A stretch of DNA of 48,536 nucleotides from Gammaproteobacteria bacterium (GTDB lineage Bacteria > Pseudomonadota > Gammaproteobacteria > HyVt-429). The notes beneath the pieces were generated by a model. That model was not told the DNA's origin. It searched no databases and saw nothing but the letters and a program-made list of their open reading frames with translations. The stretch is from assembly GCA_022340345.1 (NCBI GenBank), contig JAJDOE010000100.1:1-48536 (forward strand). Direction: 5' to 3'. The translations under genes were made by a program, and so were the position numbers. Below are positions 17,089 through 25,905 of this stretch, piece after piece (position 1 is the first letter of the stretch; every line of letters starts with the position of its first letter).

Positions 17089-17883
17089 TCAGAATCTCCG
17101 GTGATCAATACTGGGCAGGCGTCGCCGCGCGTCGGCACCCTGCCGGGTTTCCAGTTCGCATACCACGATATCGGGTCCGGTGCCGGCCGTTGCAAGCACC
17201 TGGCCCCAGGGATCCACGATCATCGAGTGGCCCCAGGTGCTGCGGCCACCGGGATGGACGCCGGCCTGGTTGGCGCCGATGACCCAGGCCAGGTTCTCGA
17301 TCGCCCGCGCGCGCAGCAGGGTTTCCCAATGGGCCGCCCCGGTCTGCGCGGTAAATGCGGACGGCACCGCAAACAGGTTGGCGCCCAGGTCCAGCAGGCG
17401 CCGGAAGTATTCAGGAAAGCGGAGGTCGTAACAAACCGACAATCCCAGTCTGAGCGGTCCAACGGAAATGGCGACCGGCTCCCCGCCGGGGGCGATGTAG
17501 TCGGATTCCCGGTACTGCTCGCCGCCGGGCAGATCCACATCGAACAGGTGAATTTTGTCATAGTGCCCGGCCAGATCCCCATCCGGAGCGAATACCTGGC
17601 AGCGGGCCCGCACGCGCCGGGCATCCTCCGCATCCGGCCACGGCACGGTACCACCCACCAGCCAGCATCCGCATTCCCGCGCCTGGCGAGACAGAAAATC
17701 CGCGATCTCCGGAGCCCGCGCCGCCAGTTCCAGGCGCTGGGAAGGGTGCCCGGCCATCAGGGCAAAGTTCTCCGGTAACACCAGCAACTCGGTTCCCGCC
17801 CCGGCACGCATCAGGCGCTCCGCCTGATCCAGGTTGGCGGCGACGTCCTCGCCGGACGTCATCTGTACCGCTCCGACTCGCAC
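17089..17883 (-). CDS. Nitrilase-superfamily amidase (deaminated glutathione amidase type)
   Basis: This 264-residue carbon-nitrogen hydrolase most resembles Nit1/YbeM-type amidases that hydrolyse deaminated glutathione, a metabolite-repair role. The Glu-Lys-Cys triad is visible as [21 protein letters not shown] and [13 protein letters not shown] 17883 begins [11 protein letters not shown], the usual first strand, and lies two bases after the preceding stop; the frame extends upstream to 17985 without homology. It sits between an exported hypothetical protein and tldD. Similar genes occur next to yhdP and tldD in many gammaproteobacteria. The precise substrate cannot be decided from sequence alone. 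Confidence 0.92.
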   Translation of the reverse strand: MRVGAVQMTSGEDVAANLDQAERLMRAGAGTELLVLPENFALMAGHPSQRLELAARAPEIADFLSRQARECGCWLVGGTVPWPDAEDARRVRARCQVFAPDGDLAGHYDKIHLFDVDLPGGEQYRESDYIAPGGEPVAISVGPLRLGLSVCYDLRFPEYFRRLLDLGANLFAVPSAFTAQTGAAHWETLLRARAIENLAWVIGANQAGVHPGGRSTWGHSMIVDPWGQVLATAGTGPDIVVCELETRQGADARRRLPSIDHRRF

Positions 17884-17885
17884 GA

Positions 17886-18269
17886 TCAGGGTCCGTCGAT
17901 AACCTCGAGCGCCAGGGCGTCCGGACGACCCGAGCCGGGTTCCAGGACCACGCGTGCGCCGGAGATGCCGAGCGCCACCAGCCATTCGCGCACTTCCGTG
18001 GCCCAGGCATTGCCCGCATCACCACCGGGGTAGCGCACCGCAATGCGCGCTCCGGGATGCAGCTGAGCACTTGCCACCGTATTTCGCAGCACCGGCAACC
18101 GGCCCACGGCTACGCCGCTGGCGTTGGCTGCCTGCCATTCGGGCCGGGACAGGTAGCCCGGTTCCGCCGCAAGCGTGCCGGCCAACAGCATCGCCAGCCA
18201 GGCAAGGCGTCGCTCAGGCCTCCGGCGGCGCGCCTGCACTGGTCTCGGTGCGTTCGATGAGTGGGTCAT
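17886..18269 (-). CDS. Exported hypothetical protein between yhdP and nitrilase
   Basis: I do not recognise this 127-residue protein. ATG 18269 overlaps the yhdP 3' end by 56 bases; its N-terminus is very basic (QARRRRPERR) followed by LAWLAMLLAGTLAAEP, a plausible signal peptide with cleavage near A-A/E. An internal Met at 18191 would avoid the overlap but truncate the signal. The mature part of about 90 residues contains IAVRYPGGDAGNAWATEVREWLVALGI and a GSGRPDALALEVIDG end, which resembles an alpha/beta motif seen in OmpA-like or adjacent accessory domains, though I cannot assign one. It ends two bases before the nitrilase GTG, so they are likely co-translated. Confidence 0.65.
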   Translation of the reverse strand: MTHSSNAPRPVQARRRRPERRLAWLAMLLAGTLAAEPGYLSRPEWQAANASGVAVGRLPVLRNTVASAQLHPGARIAVRYPGGDAGNAWATEVREWLVALGISGARVVLEPGSGRPDALALEVIDGP

Positions 18270-21200
18270 CCCAGGTCCCCCGGACCTCGTAGTTGTAACG
18301 GATCATGCCACTGAGTTGCCGTTTGAGCAGTTTTTGCAGGACGTAGACCACCGCGCCGGCGGCCGGACCTGCGTAGATACCGCTGGCCAGGGCCAGGTTG
18401 CCCCCCAGTTGGGGCAGCACGGTGAGGTTCATCTTGTTCTCACGGGATTCCAGGCTGGTCTCACCGGCCATGCGGATATCCGCGGCTGGCCCGTGAAGTT
18501 CCATGTTGGAGGTATAGGCGCGCCCTCCCGCCAGGGTGACGCGGCCGGATATGCTGTCGTAGCTATAGCCTTTGCTGAAGATGTCGGTGAAATCCAGGCG
18601 CAGACGCCGGGTAATCGCATTCATGTTAAACAGGCCGAACAGCCGCCCGGCGCCCGGGTCCAGCCCCAGGAAGCGGCCACCGGAGGCGTTCAGGTCAAAG
18701 CGCCCGACCACGCGCTTGGGACTGAAGTCGTCCGGGTTGCCTTCCCAGGAAAGCTCCGCCTGCAGGTCCGCCACGCCCTCGTGGGCGTACTGTTTCAGGC
18801 CCATGCCGGCGAGCGCCGCTCCCAGGTCCTTGCTCGCTGCGTCGAGCACAAAACGGGATTCGCGTCGCTTACCGAGTACGGTCCAGGAACCGCTGCCGGT
18901 AAGCGTGAGGTTGGGCTGGCGCAGGCTGATGTCGTTGATTTCACAGCCGTTGGGCATCGGCCGGGTCTCCAGGCGCAGGCTGCCCAGCGGCACGTTCCCG
19001 TAGCGGAAGCTTCCGGCGTTGATGGTCATCCACGGCACATTGGCGGGGTTGGTCGGCAGGGTTTCCGATTTGTTAGCCACGCTGGGCCATTGCAGGAAGT
19101 CCAGGTCCAGGCGGATGTCGCGTTCATCCGGCGACCAGCGCAGCGCCATGTCGCCACGGGTCTCCCGAGCGGCCAGCGAGCCGGACCAGCTTGGGATTCC
19201 GGAGCGGTCCAGCTGCACCCGCACCTGGTGGAAATCGCGATCGAAAAGCTGCGCCCGCTCCGCGGTTGCGGTGAAACTGCTGATGTCTTCGTGAACCTCG
19301 GTCCCCTTGTCCGGCTGCTGCGCGTAGTAATCGAACCAGCTGTCCAGGTTGAGCTCGGCCGCGCTGATGCTCATGGCCAGCCCCCGCGCCGGAAGACGCT
19401 TTTCCTGGGCCCGGCCCACGTTGACGAAACCGCGGGTGAATTCGCGGTCTCCGTTTTTCTGGTTCCGATAGAGAAACTGGCCATGCATCAGGTCGGCCAC
19501 GGTGATGAACGTGGTGGTCTGCTCATTGCCGCGATATTTCTCGCGCACCGCCAGCGCCAGCGGCGTTCCCGACTTTTTCGCCAGTGGCGGTGGAAAGTCA
19601 CTGGTCATGCCGACCAGGTTCGACTTCAGGTTTAACTCTCCCTGGCCACCCTCCAGCACCAGATCGCCTTCCCAGTCCGCCGCCCCGGACAGCGCCGCCA
19701 CCAGGCCTTCCGTCAACACCGCGTCCAGGCGCTTTGCCTGGACCCGGCCGCGGGCGGCGACCCGGATGGTCGGATCCTCACCCGGTTTGGGGGTACTGAC
19801 ATCAAGGCGCACATCACCACCCAGCAATCGCCCGGTCAGCGGACCGCCGGATACGCTGTGTTCGGTGAAATCCAGGTCGCCTTCCAGGCCCAGCAACTCG
19901 AGGCTGGAAGCGATCTTCAGCTCCGAGCCCAGGAAGGAGTAGGTTCCCTGCACCGCCACGTCTTCCATATGTGACAGGGGAAGCTGCACGTGCACGTCCA
20001 TCGCCCCCAGGCCGTTGGAGGACAGGTTGCGCAGGGAGGCCTGGGCTGTTTTCAGGATGGGGCCGGTTTGCAGGAATTTGAGCACTTCCGAGGACGCGCC
20101 GAACAGCTTGCCATTGAGATTCATCAGGCGATCCGGATGGCGAAGGTCGGGAATCTCGATGTCCACGTCCCGCATCTCGAGCCCTTGCAATACGCCCTGG
20201 CGTCCGGTGATGACAAAACGGTTGCCGTTGGTAACGAAACGCACCCGGGCCCCGTTGATGCGCGGCCATTCCGGCGCAAAGTTCAGGCCAACTTCGTCCG
20301 CGTCGGCCACCACTTCCATGAACCCGCCGCCCTGCAGAAACGGATATTTCGCAGTATCGCCCTCGAATTCCAAGTGAACGTGGCTGATGTCGCCCTGGAT
20401 ATCGGCCTCGCTAAGCCAATTACGAAAATTTTTCGACCAGTAGTTGGGGTAGTACGGCAACAATTTTCCACCCTGGCCATCATAGATATCTCCGCGCAGG
20501 CGCACGAAGGGTGCAATCCCGGGTTGCCCGGAAATCCGTGCGTGCAACGTGGCGGTTGCCCAGAAGTCCGGGTTGCCCAGGTGCAGGTCCTGCACGTCCA
20601 CCAGCCAGTTGTTGTCCTCCGCCCGCCAGCTGGCGCGCCCGTTCAGGTAGTCCAGCCCCTTTGGCTCATGCCACAACGCGGGTGCAACCAGCGTGGCCGC
20701 ATTCATGTCCAGCAGCAACTGCCCACCCGCCTTGCTGAAATGGATACTGCCAGCGATTCCCGACGCCCCGGGGAGCTTACCCATGGGCTCGACCGCCACC
20801 TCCTGCAGGCGCGCGCTGCCGCTGAAATTCTCCGGCTGCTTCCACGGGCCGGTCAGAGTCAGATCGAAGTCCCGGACGTGCCCCCGTGGCTGCAACTTGC
20901 GCAACAGCTCCAGCACGCGGTCCTCCCCCTCGAAATGCATGGCCAGCCGGCTAAGATCGTCTGCACGAATATGGTCAACGTGCACGGTGGTCTCGCCACT
21001 GTCGCGCCGGAACCGGACCGCCACTTCCTCGACCGGCCACGGTTGTTGATCGAGCTGCAGAAACAGGCGCGACAGGCGCAGCGCCCAGCCATCCTTCTCC
21101 TCGCTCCAACTCAACTGGCCCTGCACGTTGCGGGCTTCCAGCGGCTGTGCCAGTCCCGGCACCGGTACCCGCAGGGTCGCCAGGCCAACGAAGCCATCCG

Positions 21201-22083
21201 CCGCGCGCAGCCGGTCATTCTTGAAATCCAGCCACAACTGGGTGTTCACCTGCCCCCCCAGTTCCGCGGGCAGGGCCTGGCGCACGATGGTCGGCAGTTC
21301 GCCAAGGTTCAGCGCCACCGCGTGCATGTAGAAACGCCCGTTCCAGGGGTCGCGATCCACAAAGGGAATTCCCTCGGAACGGAAATCGGCACTCAGTGTT
21401 ACGTCGTGGGAAATCCTTGCCGGCAGGCGTGCGCGACCACTGACGCGATGCCGGTCGCCATCGTTGCGCAGGCTGACATCAATGTGACTGACCCGCAGAT
21501 CCGGTGCCGCTGCGATGTGGTCCCGCCAGTAGAAAACGCCGTCTTCCACGCGAATGTTGGACCGCTGCAGGATCCAGCGGGCGAAGCTGTCACTGCTGGC
21601 CGCGCCCCCCGGCGTGCCAATATCCCCCAGGGTGATGCGCCCATCCGACTGGCGGGTCATGTGCAACACCGGTCGCACAATGGTGATTTCGTCGAATCCC
21701 ACCTTGCCGCGCAGCAGCGGTAGCAGCGACACCCGCAGGTGCAGCTCGTCCAGCCGCGCCACGGGGCGATTCTCCTCCCGCGCCAGCAAGGAAATGCCGC
21801 GGGCCCGAAGATGCGGGTGCAGGCCGCGCCAGAAGGTCTCCAGATGTTCGATGGTGACGGTGCGGTGGGAGCGCTCCGCGAGTATCGTCTCCAGTTCCGC
21901 CTTGCGTTCGCTCAGGGACGGCAGCCAGAATCGCGCCGCTGTGATCCCCAGGGCCGCCACCACCACCAGTACCACGCCCAGGTACCAGCCCCAGCGGGCC
22001 ACGGCCAGCGCTCCCCGGTGGGCGGCACGACCTGCCGGTGAGGACCAATCCCCCTTCCAAAGGCGCCGCAGGGACCGGATCAC
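18214..22083 (-). CDS. yhdP: YhdP, AsmA-like phospholipid transport protein
   Basis: YhdP is one of the TamB/YhdP/YdbH bridge-like proteins that carry phospholipids from the inner to the outer membrane in Gram-negative bacteria. The 1289 residues start at GTG 22083 with a basic stretch and a single membrane helix (about 31-50), then a very long beta-rich region expected to form a hydrophobic groove, and the C-terminal AsmA-like domain with GRFDLNASGGRFLGLDPGAGRLFGLFNMNAITRRLRLDFTD (broken here by family-typical LDF and KGYSYDSI). E. coli YhdP is 1266 residues, so this is full length. It lies downstream of rng but is separated by 281 bases holding an opposite-strand small gene, so it probably has its own promoter, which I could not place. 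Confidence 0.94.
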   Translation of the reverse strand: MIRSLRRLWKGDWSSPAGRAAHRGALAVARWGWYLGVVLVVVAALGITAARFWLPSLSERKAELETILAERSHRTVTIEHLETFWRGLHPHLRARGISLLAREENRPVARLDELHLRVSLLPLLRGKVGFDEITIVRPVLHMTRQSDGRITLGDIGTPGGAASSDSFARWILQRSNIRVEDGVFYWRDHIAAAPDLRVSHIDVSLRNDGDRHRVSGRARLPARISHDVTLSADFRSEGIPFVDRDPWNGRFYMHAVALNLGELPTIVRQALPAELGGQVNTQLWLDFKNDRLRAADGFVGLATLRVPVPGLAQPLEARNVQGQLSWSEEKDGWALRLSRLFLQLDQQPWPVEEVAVRFRRDSGETTVHVDHIRADDLSRLAMHFEGEDRVLELLRKLQPRGHVRDFDLTLTGPWKQPENFSGSARLQEVAVEPMGKLPGASGIAGSIHFSKAGGQLLLDMNAATLVAPALWHEPKGLDYLNGRASWRAEDNNWLVDVQDLHLGNPDFWATATLHARISGQPGIAPFVRLRGDIYDGQGGKLLPYYPNYWSKNFRNWLSEADIQGDISHVHLEFEGDTAKYPFLQGGGFMEVVADADEVGLNFAPEWPRINGARVRFVTNGNRFVITGRQGVLQGLEMRDVDIEIPDLRHPDRLMNLNGKLFGASSEVLKFLQTGPILKTAQASLRNLSSNGLGAMDVHVQLPLSHMEDVAVQGTYSFLGSELKIASSLELLGLEGDLDFTEHSVSGGPLTGRLLGGDVRLDVSTPKPGEDPTIRVAARGRVQAKRLDAVLTEGLVAALSGAADWEGDLVLEGGQGELNLKSNLVGMTSDFPPPLAKKSGTPLALAVREKYRGNEQTTTFITVADLMHGQFLYRNQKNGDREFTRGFVNVGRAQEKRLPARGLAMSISAAELNLDSWFDYYAQQPDKGTEVHEDISSFTATAERAQLFDRDFHQVRVQLDRSGIPSWSGSLAARETRGDMALRWSPDERDIRLDLDFLQWPSVANKSETLPTNPANVPWMTINAGSFRYGNVPLGSLRLETRPMPNGCEINDISLRQPNLTLTGSGSWTVLGKRRESRFVLDAASKDLGAALAGMGLKQYAHEGVADLQAELSWEGNPDDFSPKRVVGRFDLNASGGRFLGLDPGAGRLFGLFNMNAITRRLRLDFTDIFSKGYSYDSISGRVTLAGGRAYTSNMELHGPAADIRMAGETSLESRENKMNLTVLPQLGGNLALASGIYAGPAAGAVVYVLQKLLKRQLSGMIRYNYEVRGTWDDPLIERTETSAGAPPEA

Positions 22084-22204
22084 GGTTCAGGCCCCGGGGG
22101 CGCTGCCACTTATCCGGCGTCGCCGGCCATCGGTCGGTTTCCGGTTGTCTCCGCCCGGAGCGCGCAGGAAGCTATGTGAGCCAAGTGGCAAAGGAGTATT
22201 CACC

Positions 22205-22351
22205 ATGACCGACCTGGAACACGGATTTACGCATTGTATTGAGGACTTGCAGGATTCCCTCAAAGTTGCCGAGGAAATACAGGACTTGCTGAAAGACATG
22301 GGCGATCTCGGCGAATCCGCTACCGCCTGGTCCGCTGAGCCCGCCGTCTGA
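22205..22351 (+). CDS. Small acidic protein of unknown function (48 aa)
   Basis: A plus-strand reading of 49 codons sits in the 281-base gap between yhdP and rng, both on the minus strand. It has a strong Shine-Dalgarno AAGGAG (22191-22196) eight bases before ATG 22205, rare quality for this window. The product begins MTDLEHGFTHCIEDL and has a helical, acidic middle (SLKVAEEIQDLLKDMGDLG) with one Cys and one His-x-x-x-His-like pair absent; no membrane segment or signal. It ends inside a hairpin shared with the rng stop. Codon use looks less GC-biased than in the neighbours. I do not recognise a family and cannot assign a function. No clear promoter is visible upstream. Confidence 0.6.
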   Translation: MTDLEHGFTHCIEDLQDSLKVAEEIQDLLKDMGDLGESATAWSAEPAV

Positions 22352-22367
22352 GGCCGCTGCCGCCTCA
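22349..22367. terminator. Bidirectional hairpin built from two converging stop codons
   Basis: TGAGGC (22349-22354) and GCCTCA (22362-22367) pair around CGCTGCC. The first three bases are the stop of the small plus-strand gene and the last three are the reverse-complemented stop of rng. Neither strand has a U-run, so termination strength is uncertain. Confidence 0.4.
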
Positions 22368-23822
22368 CATCAACACCACGTCGTACATTTCCTGGTGATA
22401 CTGGCTGTCCACCTGCAGGTGGATGGGTTTTCCGATAAATTCCTGCAGCCCGCCCAGGCTCTTCGATTCCTCGTCCAGTAGCAGGTCGATCACCACCTGG
22501 GACGCGATCAGCAGGTACTCCTTGCCACCGAACTCCCGCGCCTCACTTAACACCTCGCGAAACATTTCGTAACACACAGTCTGCGCGGTCTTCATGACGC
22601 CGCGGCCCTCACAGACGGGGCAGGGTTCGCACAGCATCTGTTCGAGGGACTCGCGGGTACGCTTGCGGGTCACTTCCACCAGTCCCAGCGGCGACATCGC
22701 TGTGACGTAGGAACGCACGCGGTCGCGGGAAAGCGCCTTCTCCAGCGCCCGCAGCACCTGCCGCTTGTGCTCCTCGTCGTCCATGTCGATGAAATCGATA
22801 ATGATGATGCCGCCGATGTTGCGCAGGCGCAGTTGCCGGGCGATTGCCTGGGCGGATTCCAGATTGGTCTTGAACAGGGTTTCCTCGAGCGTTCGTCGGC
22901 CTACAAAACCACCGGTGTTCACATCCACCGTGGTCATGGCCTCCGTCTGGTCGAAGATCAGGTAGCCGCCGGACTTCAGCGGTACCTTGCGCTGCATGGA
23001 TTTCTGGATTTCTTCTTCCACCGAGTACAGATCGAAAATCGGCCGCTCACCCGGGTAGTACTCCATGCGTTGCTCGACTTCCGGGATCAGGTCACGGGTG
23101 AAGGCGCACGCCCGGTTGTACATTTCGCGGGAATCGATGCGCACCTTTTCCACGTTGTCCATCACCAGATCGCGCAAAACCCGCAGTGCCAGCGGCAGGT
23201 CCTCGTGAATCAGGCACGGCGCTGAATCGCTCTCGAGACGCTCGCGAATCGCCATCCAGGTACGCCGCAGGTAGCGGATATCCGCCTGCAATTCCGCCTC
23301 TTTCACGGACTCGGCGGCGGTACGAATGATGTACCCACCCTCGCCCTCTTCGCCCATGGCGCTTCGCACCAGGGCCTTGAGTTGCTCGCGGTCACTGTCG
23401 TTTTCGATCCGCTGGGATACCCCGATGCGACTGGAGAACGGCAGAAAAACCAGGTTGCGGGCGGGCAGCGTAATCTGGGTCGTGATGCGCGCGCCCTTGG
23501 TCCCGATGGGGTCCTTGGCGACCTGGACCACCAGGTCCTGGCCGTCCTGCACCAAAGAACTGATCGGCGGCGTGTCCGCGTCCGGGCCGGTATCCGGACG
23601 GTACACATCGGAGGCGTGCAGGAAGGCGGTACGCTGCAGGCCCACGTCCACGAACGCCGCCTGCATCCCCGGCAGCACCCGCACCACCCTGCCTTTGTAG
23701 ATGTTGCCCACCAGCCCGCGGGAGCGTTGTCGTTCCACGTGCACTTCGTGCAGTACACCGTTTTCGATGACCGCAACCCGCGTCTCCTGCGGAGTCACAT
23801 TGATGAGAATTTCTTCGCTCAC
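22365..23822 (-). CDS. rng: Ribonuclease G
   Basis: RNase G is the single-strand endoribonuclease that matures the 16S rRNA 5' end and trims some mRNAs. The 485 residues contain the S1-like domain interrupted in the usual way (NIYKGRVVRVLPGMQAAFVDVG), the catalytic domain with two metal-binding Asp residues (IIIDFIDMDDEEHK), and the Zn-link Cys pair in CEPCPVCEGRG. It lacks the long C-terminal scaffold of RNase E, hence G. The start is GTG 23822, overlapping the maf stop as GTGA. Neighbours maf, rlmH and rsfS are the usual companions. Confidence 0.97.
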   Translation of the reverse strand: MSEEILINVTPQETRVAVIENGVLHEVHVERQRSRGLVGNIYKGRVVRVLPGMQAAFVDVGLQRTAFLHASDVYRPDTGPDADTPPISSLVQDGQDLVVQVAKDPIGTKGARITTQITLPARNLVFLPFSSRIGVSQRIENDSDREQLKALVRSAMGEEGEGGYIIRTAAESVKEAELQADIRYLRRTWMAIRERLESDSAPCLIHEDLPLALRVLRDLVMDNVEKVRIDSREMYNRACAFTRDLIPEVEQRMEYYPGERPIFDLYSVEEEIQKSMQRKVPLKSGGYLIFDQTEAMTTVDVNTGGFVGRRTLEETLFKTNLESAQAIARQLRLRNIGGIIIIDFIDMDDEEHKRQVLRALEKALSRDRVRSYVTAMSPLGLVEVTRKRTRESLEQMLCEPCPVCEGRGVMKTAQTVCYEMFREVLSEAREFGGKEYLLIASQVVIDLLLDEESKSLGGLQEFIGKPIHLQVDSQYHQEMYDVVLM

Positions 23823-24409
23823 AGGTCCATCAGGCCCGCCTGCCGGAAAAGACGTGCGGTTTCGAAGAGGGGCAGTCCGACCACGCCAGAATAGCTGCCC
23901 GCGATATGGGACACAAACACGCCAGCGCGGCCCTGGATACCGTATCCACCGGCCTTGTCCAGCGCTTCGCCGCCGGCCACGTAGCGCTCGATCTCGGCCG
24001 CCGACAGGGCACGAAAATGTACCCGCGTCTCGCAGAGTTCGCCTGCGTCAAAGCCCTCGCTGCACAGGTGCACCGCCGTCAGAACCCGGTGTTCCTGGGC
24101 CGATAACCGGCTGAGCATCCGCCGGGCATCCGCGGGGTCCGCCGGCTTGCCGAGAATCTCGCCATCCAGCACCACCGCGGTATCCGCGGCCAGCACCGCT
24201 TGCGAGCCGGGCCGGTCGGCGCGCACCGCGTGGGCCTTGGCCCGGGCCAGGCGGCATACATAGTCCGCCGGTGTCTCCCCGGCGCGGGTCGTCTCATCCA
24301 CCGCGGGAACCACCACCTCCACCGGCACCCCGATCTGCGCCAGCAACTCCCGTCGCCGGGGCGACGCGGAAGCCAGTACCAGCCCCGAATCGGCCGGGCC
24401 GTCAGGCAT
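23819..24409 (-). CDS. maf: Maf-family nucleotide pyrophosphatase (YhdE type)
   Basis: Maf proteins hydrolyse dTTP/UTP or modified nucleotides and have been linked to division arrest. I use ATG 24409, giving 196 residues (MPDGPADSGLVLASASPRRREL); a longer reading to 24496 lies inside rlmH and lacks homology. The start is eight bases inside the rlmH 3' end. Key features are the SxSPRR loop, the ADTAVVLDG strand with conserved Asp, the GKPADPADA helix and GGYGIQGRAGVFV. Because it sits directly before rng it is most like the YhdE subfamily. Confidence 0.94.
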   Translation of the reverse strand: MPDGPADSGLVLASASPRRRELLAQIGVPVEVVVPAVDETTRAGETPADYVCRLARAKAHAVRADRPGSQAVLAADTAVVLDGEILGKPADPADARRMLSRLSAQEHRVLTAVHLCSEGFDAGELCETRVHFRALSAAEIERYVAGGEALDKAGGYGIQGRAGVFVSHIAGSYSGVVGLPLFETARLFRQAGLMDL

Positions 24410-24878
24410 CGCCGCGGTGGTAGGGATGGTTACTGAGCAGCGACCAGGCGCGCCACAACTGCTCGGCAAGCACCACCCGGGCGACCGGGTGGGCAAGGGT
24501 CAGGTCGGAAAGGGACCAGGTCTCCTGGGCGCGTTCCAGACATGCGGGGGACAGGCCTTCGGGACCGCCGATCAGGAAGACCGCCGAGGTCCCCTGCATG
24601 CGCCAGTCATCCAGCTGCCGCGCCAGGCCGCTGGTATCGATGCGGCGCCCGCTGCGTTCCAGGGCGATAATGCAGGCATCGGGCGGCAGCACGCCCAGCA
24701 GGCGTTCGCCCTCGGCACGCGCCGCCTGCTCCAGGTTGGCGCCCTTGGCGCGGCGAACCGCGTTCACTTCCCGCAGTTCGAGGGGCATGCCTCCCGGCAG
24801 ACGCCGAGCGTACTCCGTGAATGCGTCGTCCACCCAGGACGGCATCCGCGTCCCCACCGCTGCCACCACCAGGCGCAT
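24402..24878 (-). CDS. rlmH: RlmH, 23S rRNA pseudouridine-1915 N3-methyltransferase
   Basis: RlmH is a SPOUT methyltransferase acting on pseudouridine 1915 in helix 69 of 23S rRNA on assembled 70S ribosomes. The 158 residues show the SAM-binding trefoil: CIIALERSGRRIDTSGLA, FLIGGPEGLSPACL and the invariant C-terminus LLSNHPYHR. ATG 24878 is four bases past the rsfS stop. E. coli RlmH is 155 residues. Gene order rsfS-rlmH is widely conserved, joining ribosome silencing and rRNA modification in one operon. Confidence 0.97.
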   Translation of the reverse strand: MRLVVAAVGTRMPSWVDDAFTEYARRLPGGMPLELREVNAVRRAKGANLEQAARAEGERLLGVLPPDACIIALERSGRRIDTSGLARQLDDWRMQGTSAVFLIGGPEGLSPACLERAQETWSLSDLTLAHPVARVVLAEQLWRAWSLLSNHPYHRGDA

Positions 24879-24882
24879 GGCA

Positions 24883-25269
24883 TCAGGCGCGGTCCCGGTC
24901 CCGCGGCTCCCGGTGGGCCTCGATTACTGCGCGCATTTCTTCGCCCCAGAGCTTTTCCAGGTCGTAGAAACGACGCGCATCCTCGCGCATCACATGTACC
25001 ACCACGTCACCAAAATCGATCAGCACCCAGTCCGAGGCGCCCGATTCGCCCTCGATGCCGGCCAGGGGACGAACACCCGCGGCGCGAAGGGTCTCCACCA
25101 CCCGCTCCGCCACCGCGCCCACGTGGCGGTCCGAGGTTCCGGTGGCGACCAGCATGTAGTCGGTGATATCGGTCAACCCGGTCACATCCAGCACCCGCAG
25201 GTCGCGGGCCTTGGCGTCCTCCAGGGCCTGGATCACAAGATCCTTGATTTTGGTGTCTGTCATGAGCAT
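24883..25269 (-). CDS. rsfS: RsfS, ribosomal silencing factor
   Basis: RsfS binds uL14 on the large subunit and blocks subunit joining under nutrient limitation. The 128-residue reading keeps the family signature DITDYMLVATGTSDRHVGAVAERV and DWVLIDFGDVVVHVM. Two ATGs are possible, 25269 and 25263; I keep the first because it abuts the nadD stop. The C-terminal tail is charged (EPRDRDRA). nadD upstream and rlmH downstream are its usual neighbours. Confidence 0.96.
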   Translation of the reverse strand: MLMTDTKIKDLVIQALEDAKARDLRVLDVTGLTDITDYMLVATGTSDRHVGAVAERVVETLRAAGVRPLAGIEGESGASDWVLIDFGDVVVHVMREDARRFYDLEKLWGEEMRAVIEAHREPRDRDRA

Positions 25270-25899
25270 TCAGTCCGAGTAGCCATAGAGTCCCTGTTCC
25301 CGTATGAAGTTCCAGACGCCAGGCGGAAGGCTGGCGCCCACGTCGGTGCCCGCGGCGATGGCTTCGCGCAATCCGCTGGCGCTCACCGGAACCGCCGGAC
25401 CCGGGTACCACAGCAGCTGGCCGGCGGGGGCGGCGCGGAATTCGTCCACCTCCGGCTGTAGCCGGGCCGGGCACCAGGCCGGCGCCTGCCGCGGCGCCGT
25501 GTGCCCGGGGCGCGCCATCACCACAATTCCCGCCAGGCGAAACAGTTCCGGCCAGCGGTGCCAGTGGTTCATGCCGGCGAAAGCATCGGCCCCGACCAGT
25601 ACCACCAGATTCCGCTCGCCCTCGGAATGCAGCTCTTCCAGGGTCAGCACGGTGAAGGATTTCCCTCCTCGCCGCAGTTCCCGGTCGTCCGCGACACAGC
25701 CGGCCTGGCCGCGGATCCCCAGGCGCACCATTTCCAGCCGCTGCTCCCCGCCCGCAACGGCCGGTGGCCTGTGGGGCGGAGATGCCAGGGGAACGAAACG
25801 CAGCAACTCCAGTTCCAGGCTGTCGCGGACTGCCAGGGCCGGCAGCAGGTGCCCGTTGTGGAAGGGGTCGAAGGTCCCGCCAAAGACGCCTGTCAGCAC
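25270..25899 (-). CDS. nadD: NadD, nicotinate-mononucleotide adenylyltransferase
   Basis: NadD adenylates nicotinic acid mononucleotide in NAD synthesis. In 209 residues it has the nucleotidyltransferase motif GGTFDPFHNGHL at the N-terminus (residues 7-18), the VGADAFAGMNHWHRW segment and a C-terminal S-A-S-G-L-R form of the S-x-x-x-x-R motif. The start is GTG 25899, six bases after the proA stop. Size is close to E. coli NadD (213). Order holA-proA-nadD-rsfS is common in high-GC gammaproteobacteria. Confidence 0.96.
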   Translation of the reverse strand: MLTGVFGGTFDPFHNGHLLPALAVRDSLELELLRFVPLASPPHRPPAVAGGEQRLEMVRLGIRGQAGCVADDRELRRGGKSFTVLTLEELHSEGERNLVVLVGADAFAGMNHWHRWPELFRLAGIVVMARPGHTAPRQAPAWCPARLQPEVDEFRAAPAGQLLWYPGPAVPVSASGLREAIAAGTDVGASLPPGVWNFIREQGLYGYSD

Positions 25900-25905
25900 C
25901 GTCCG

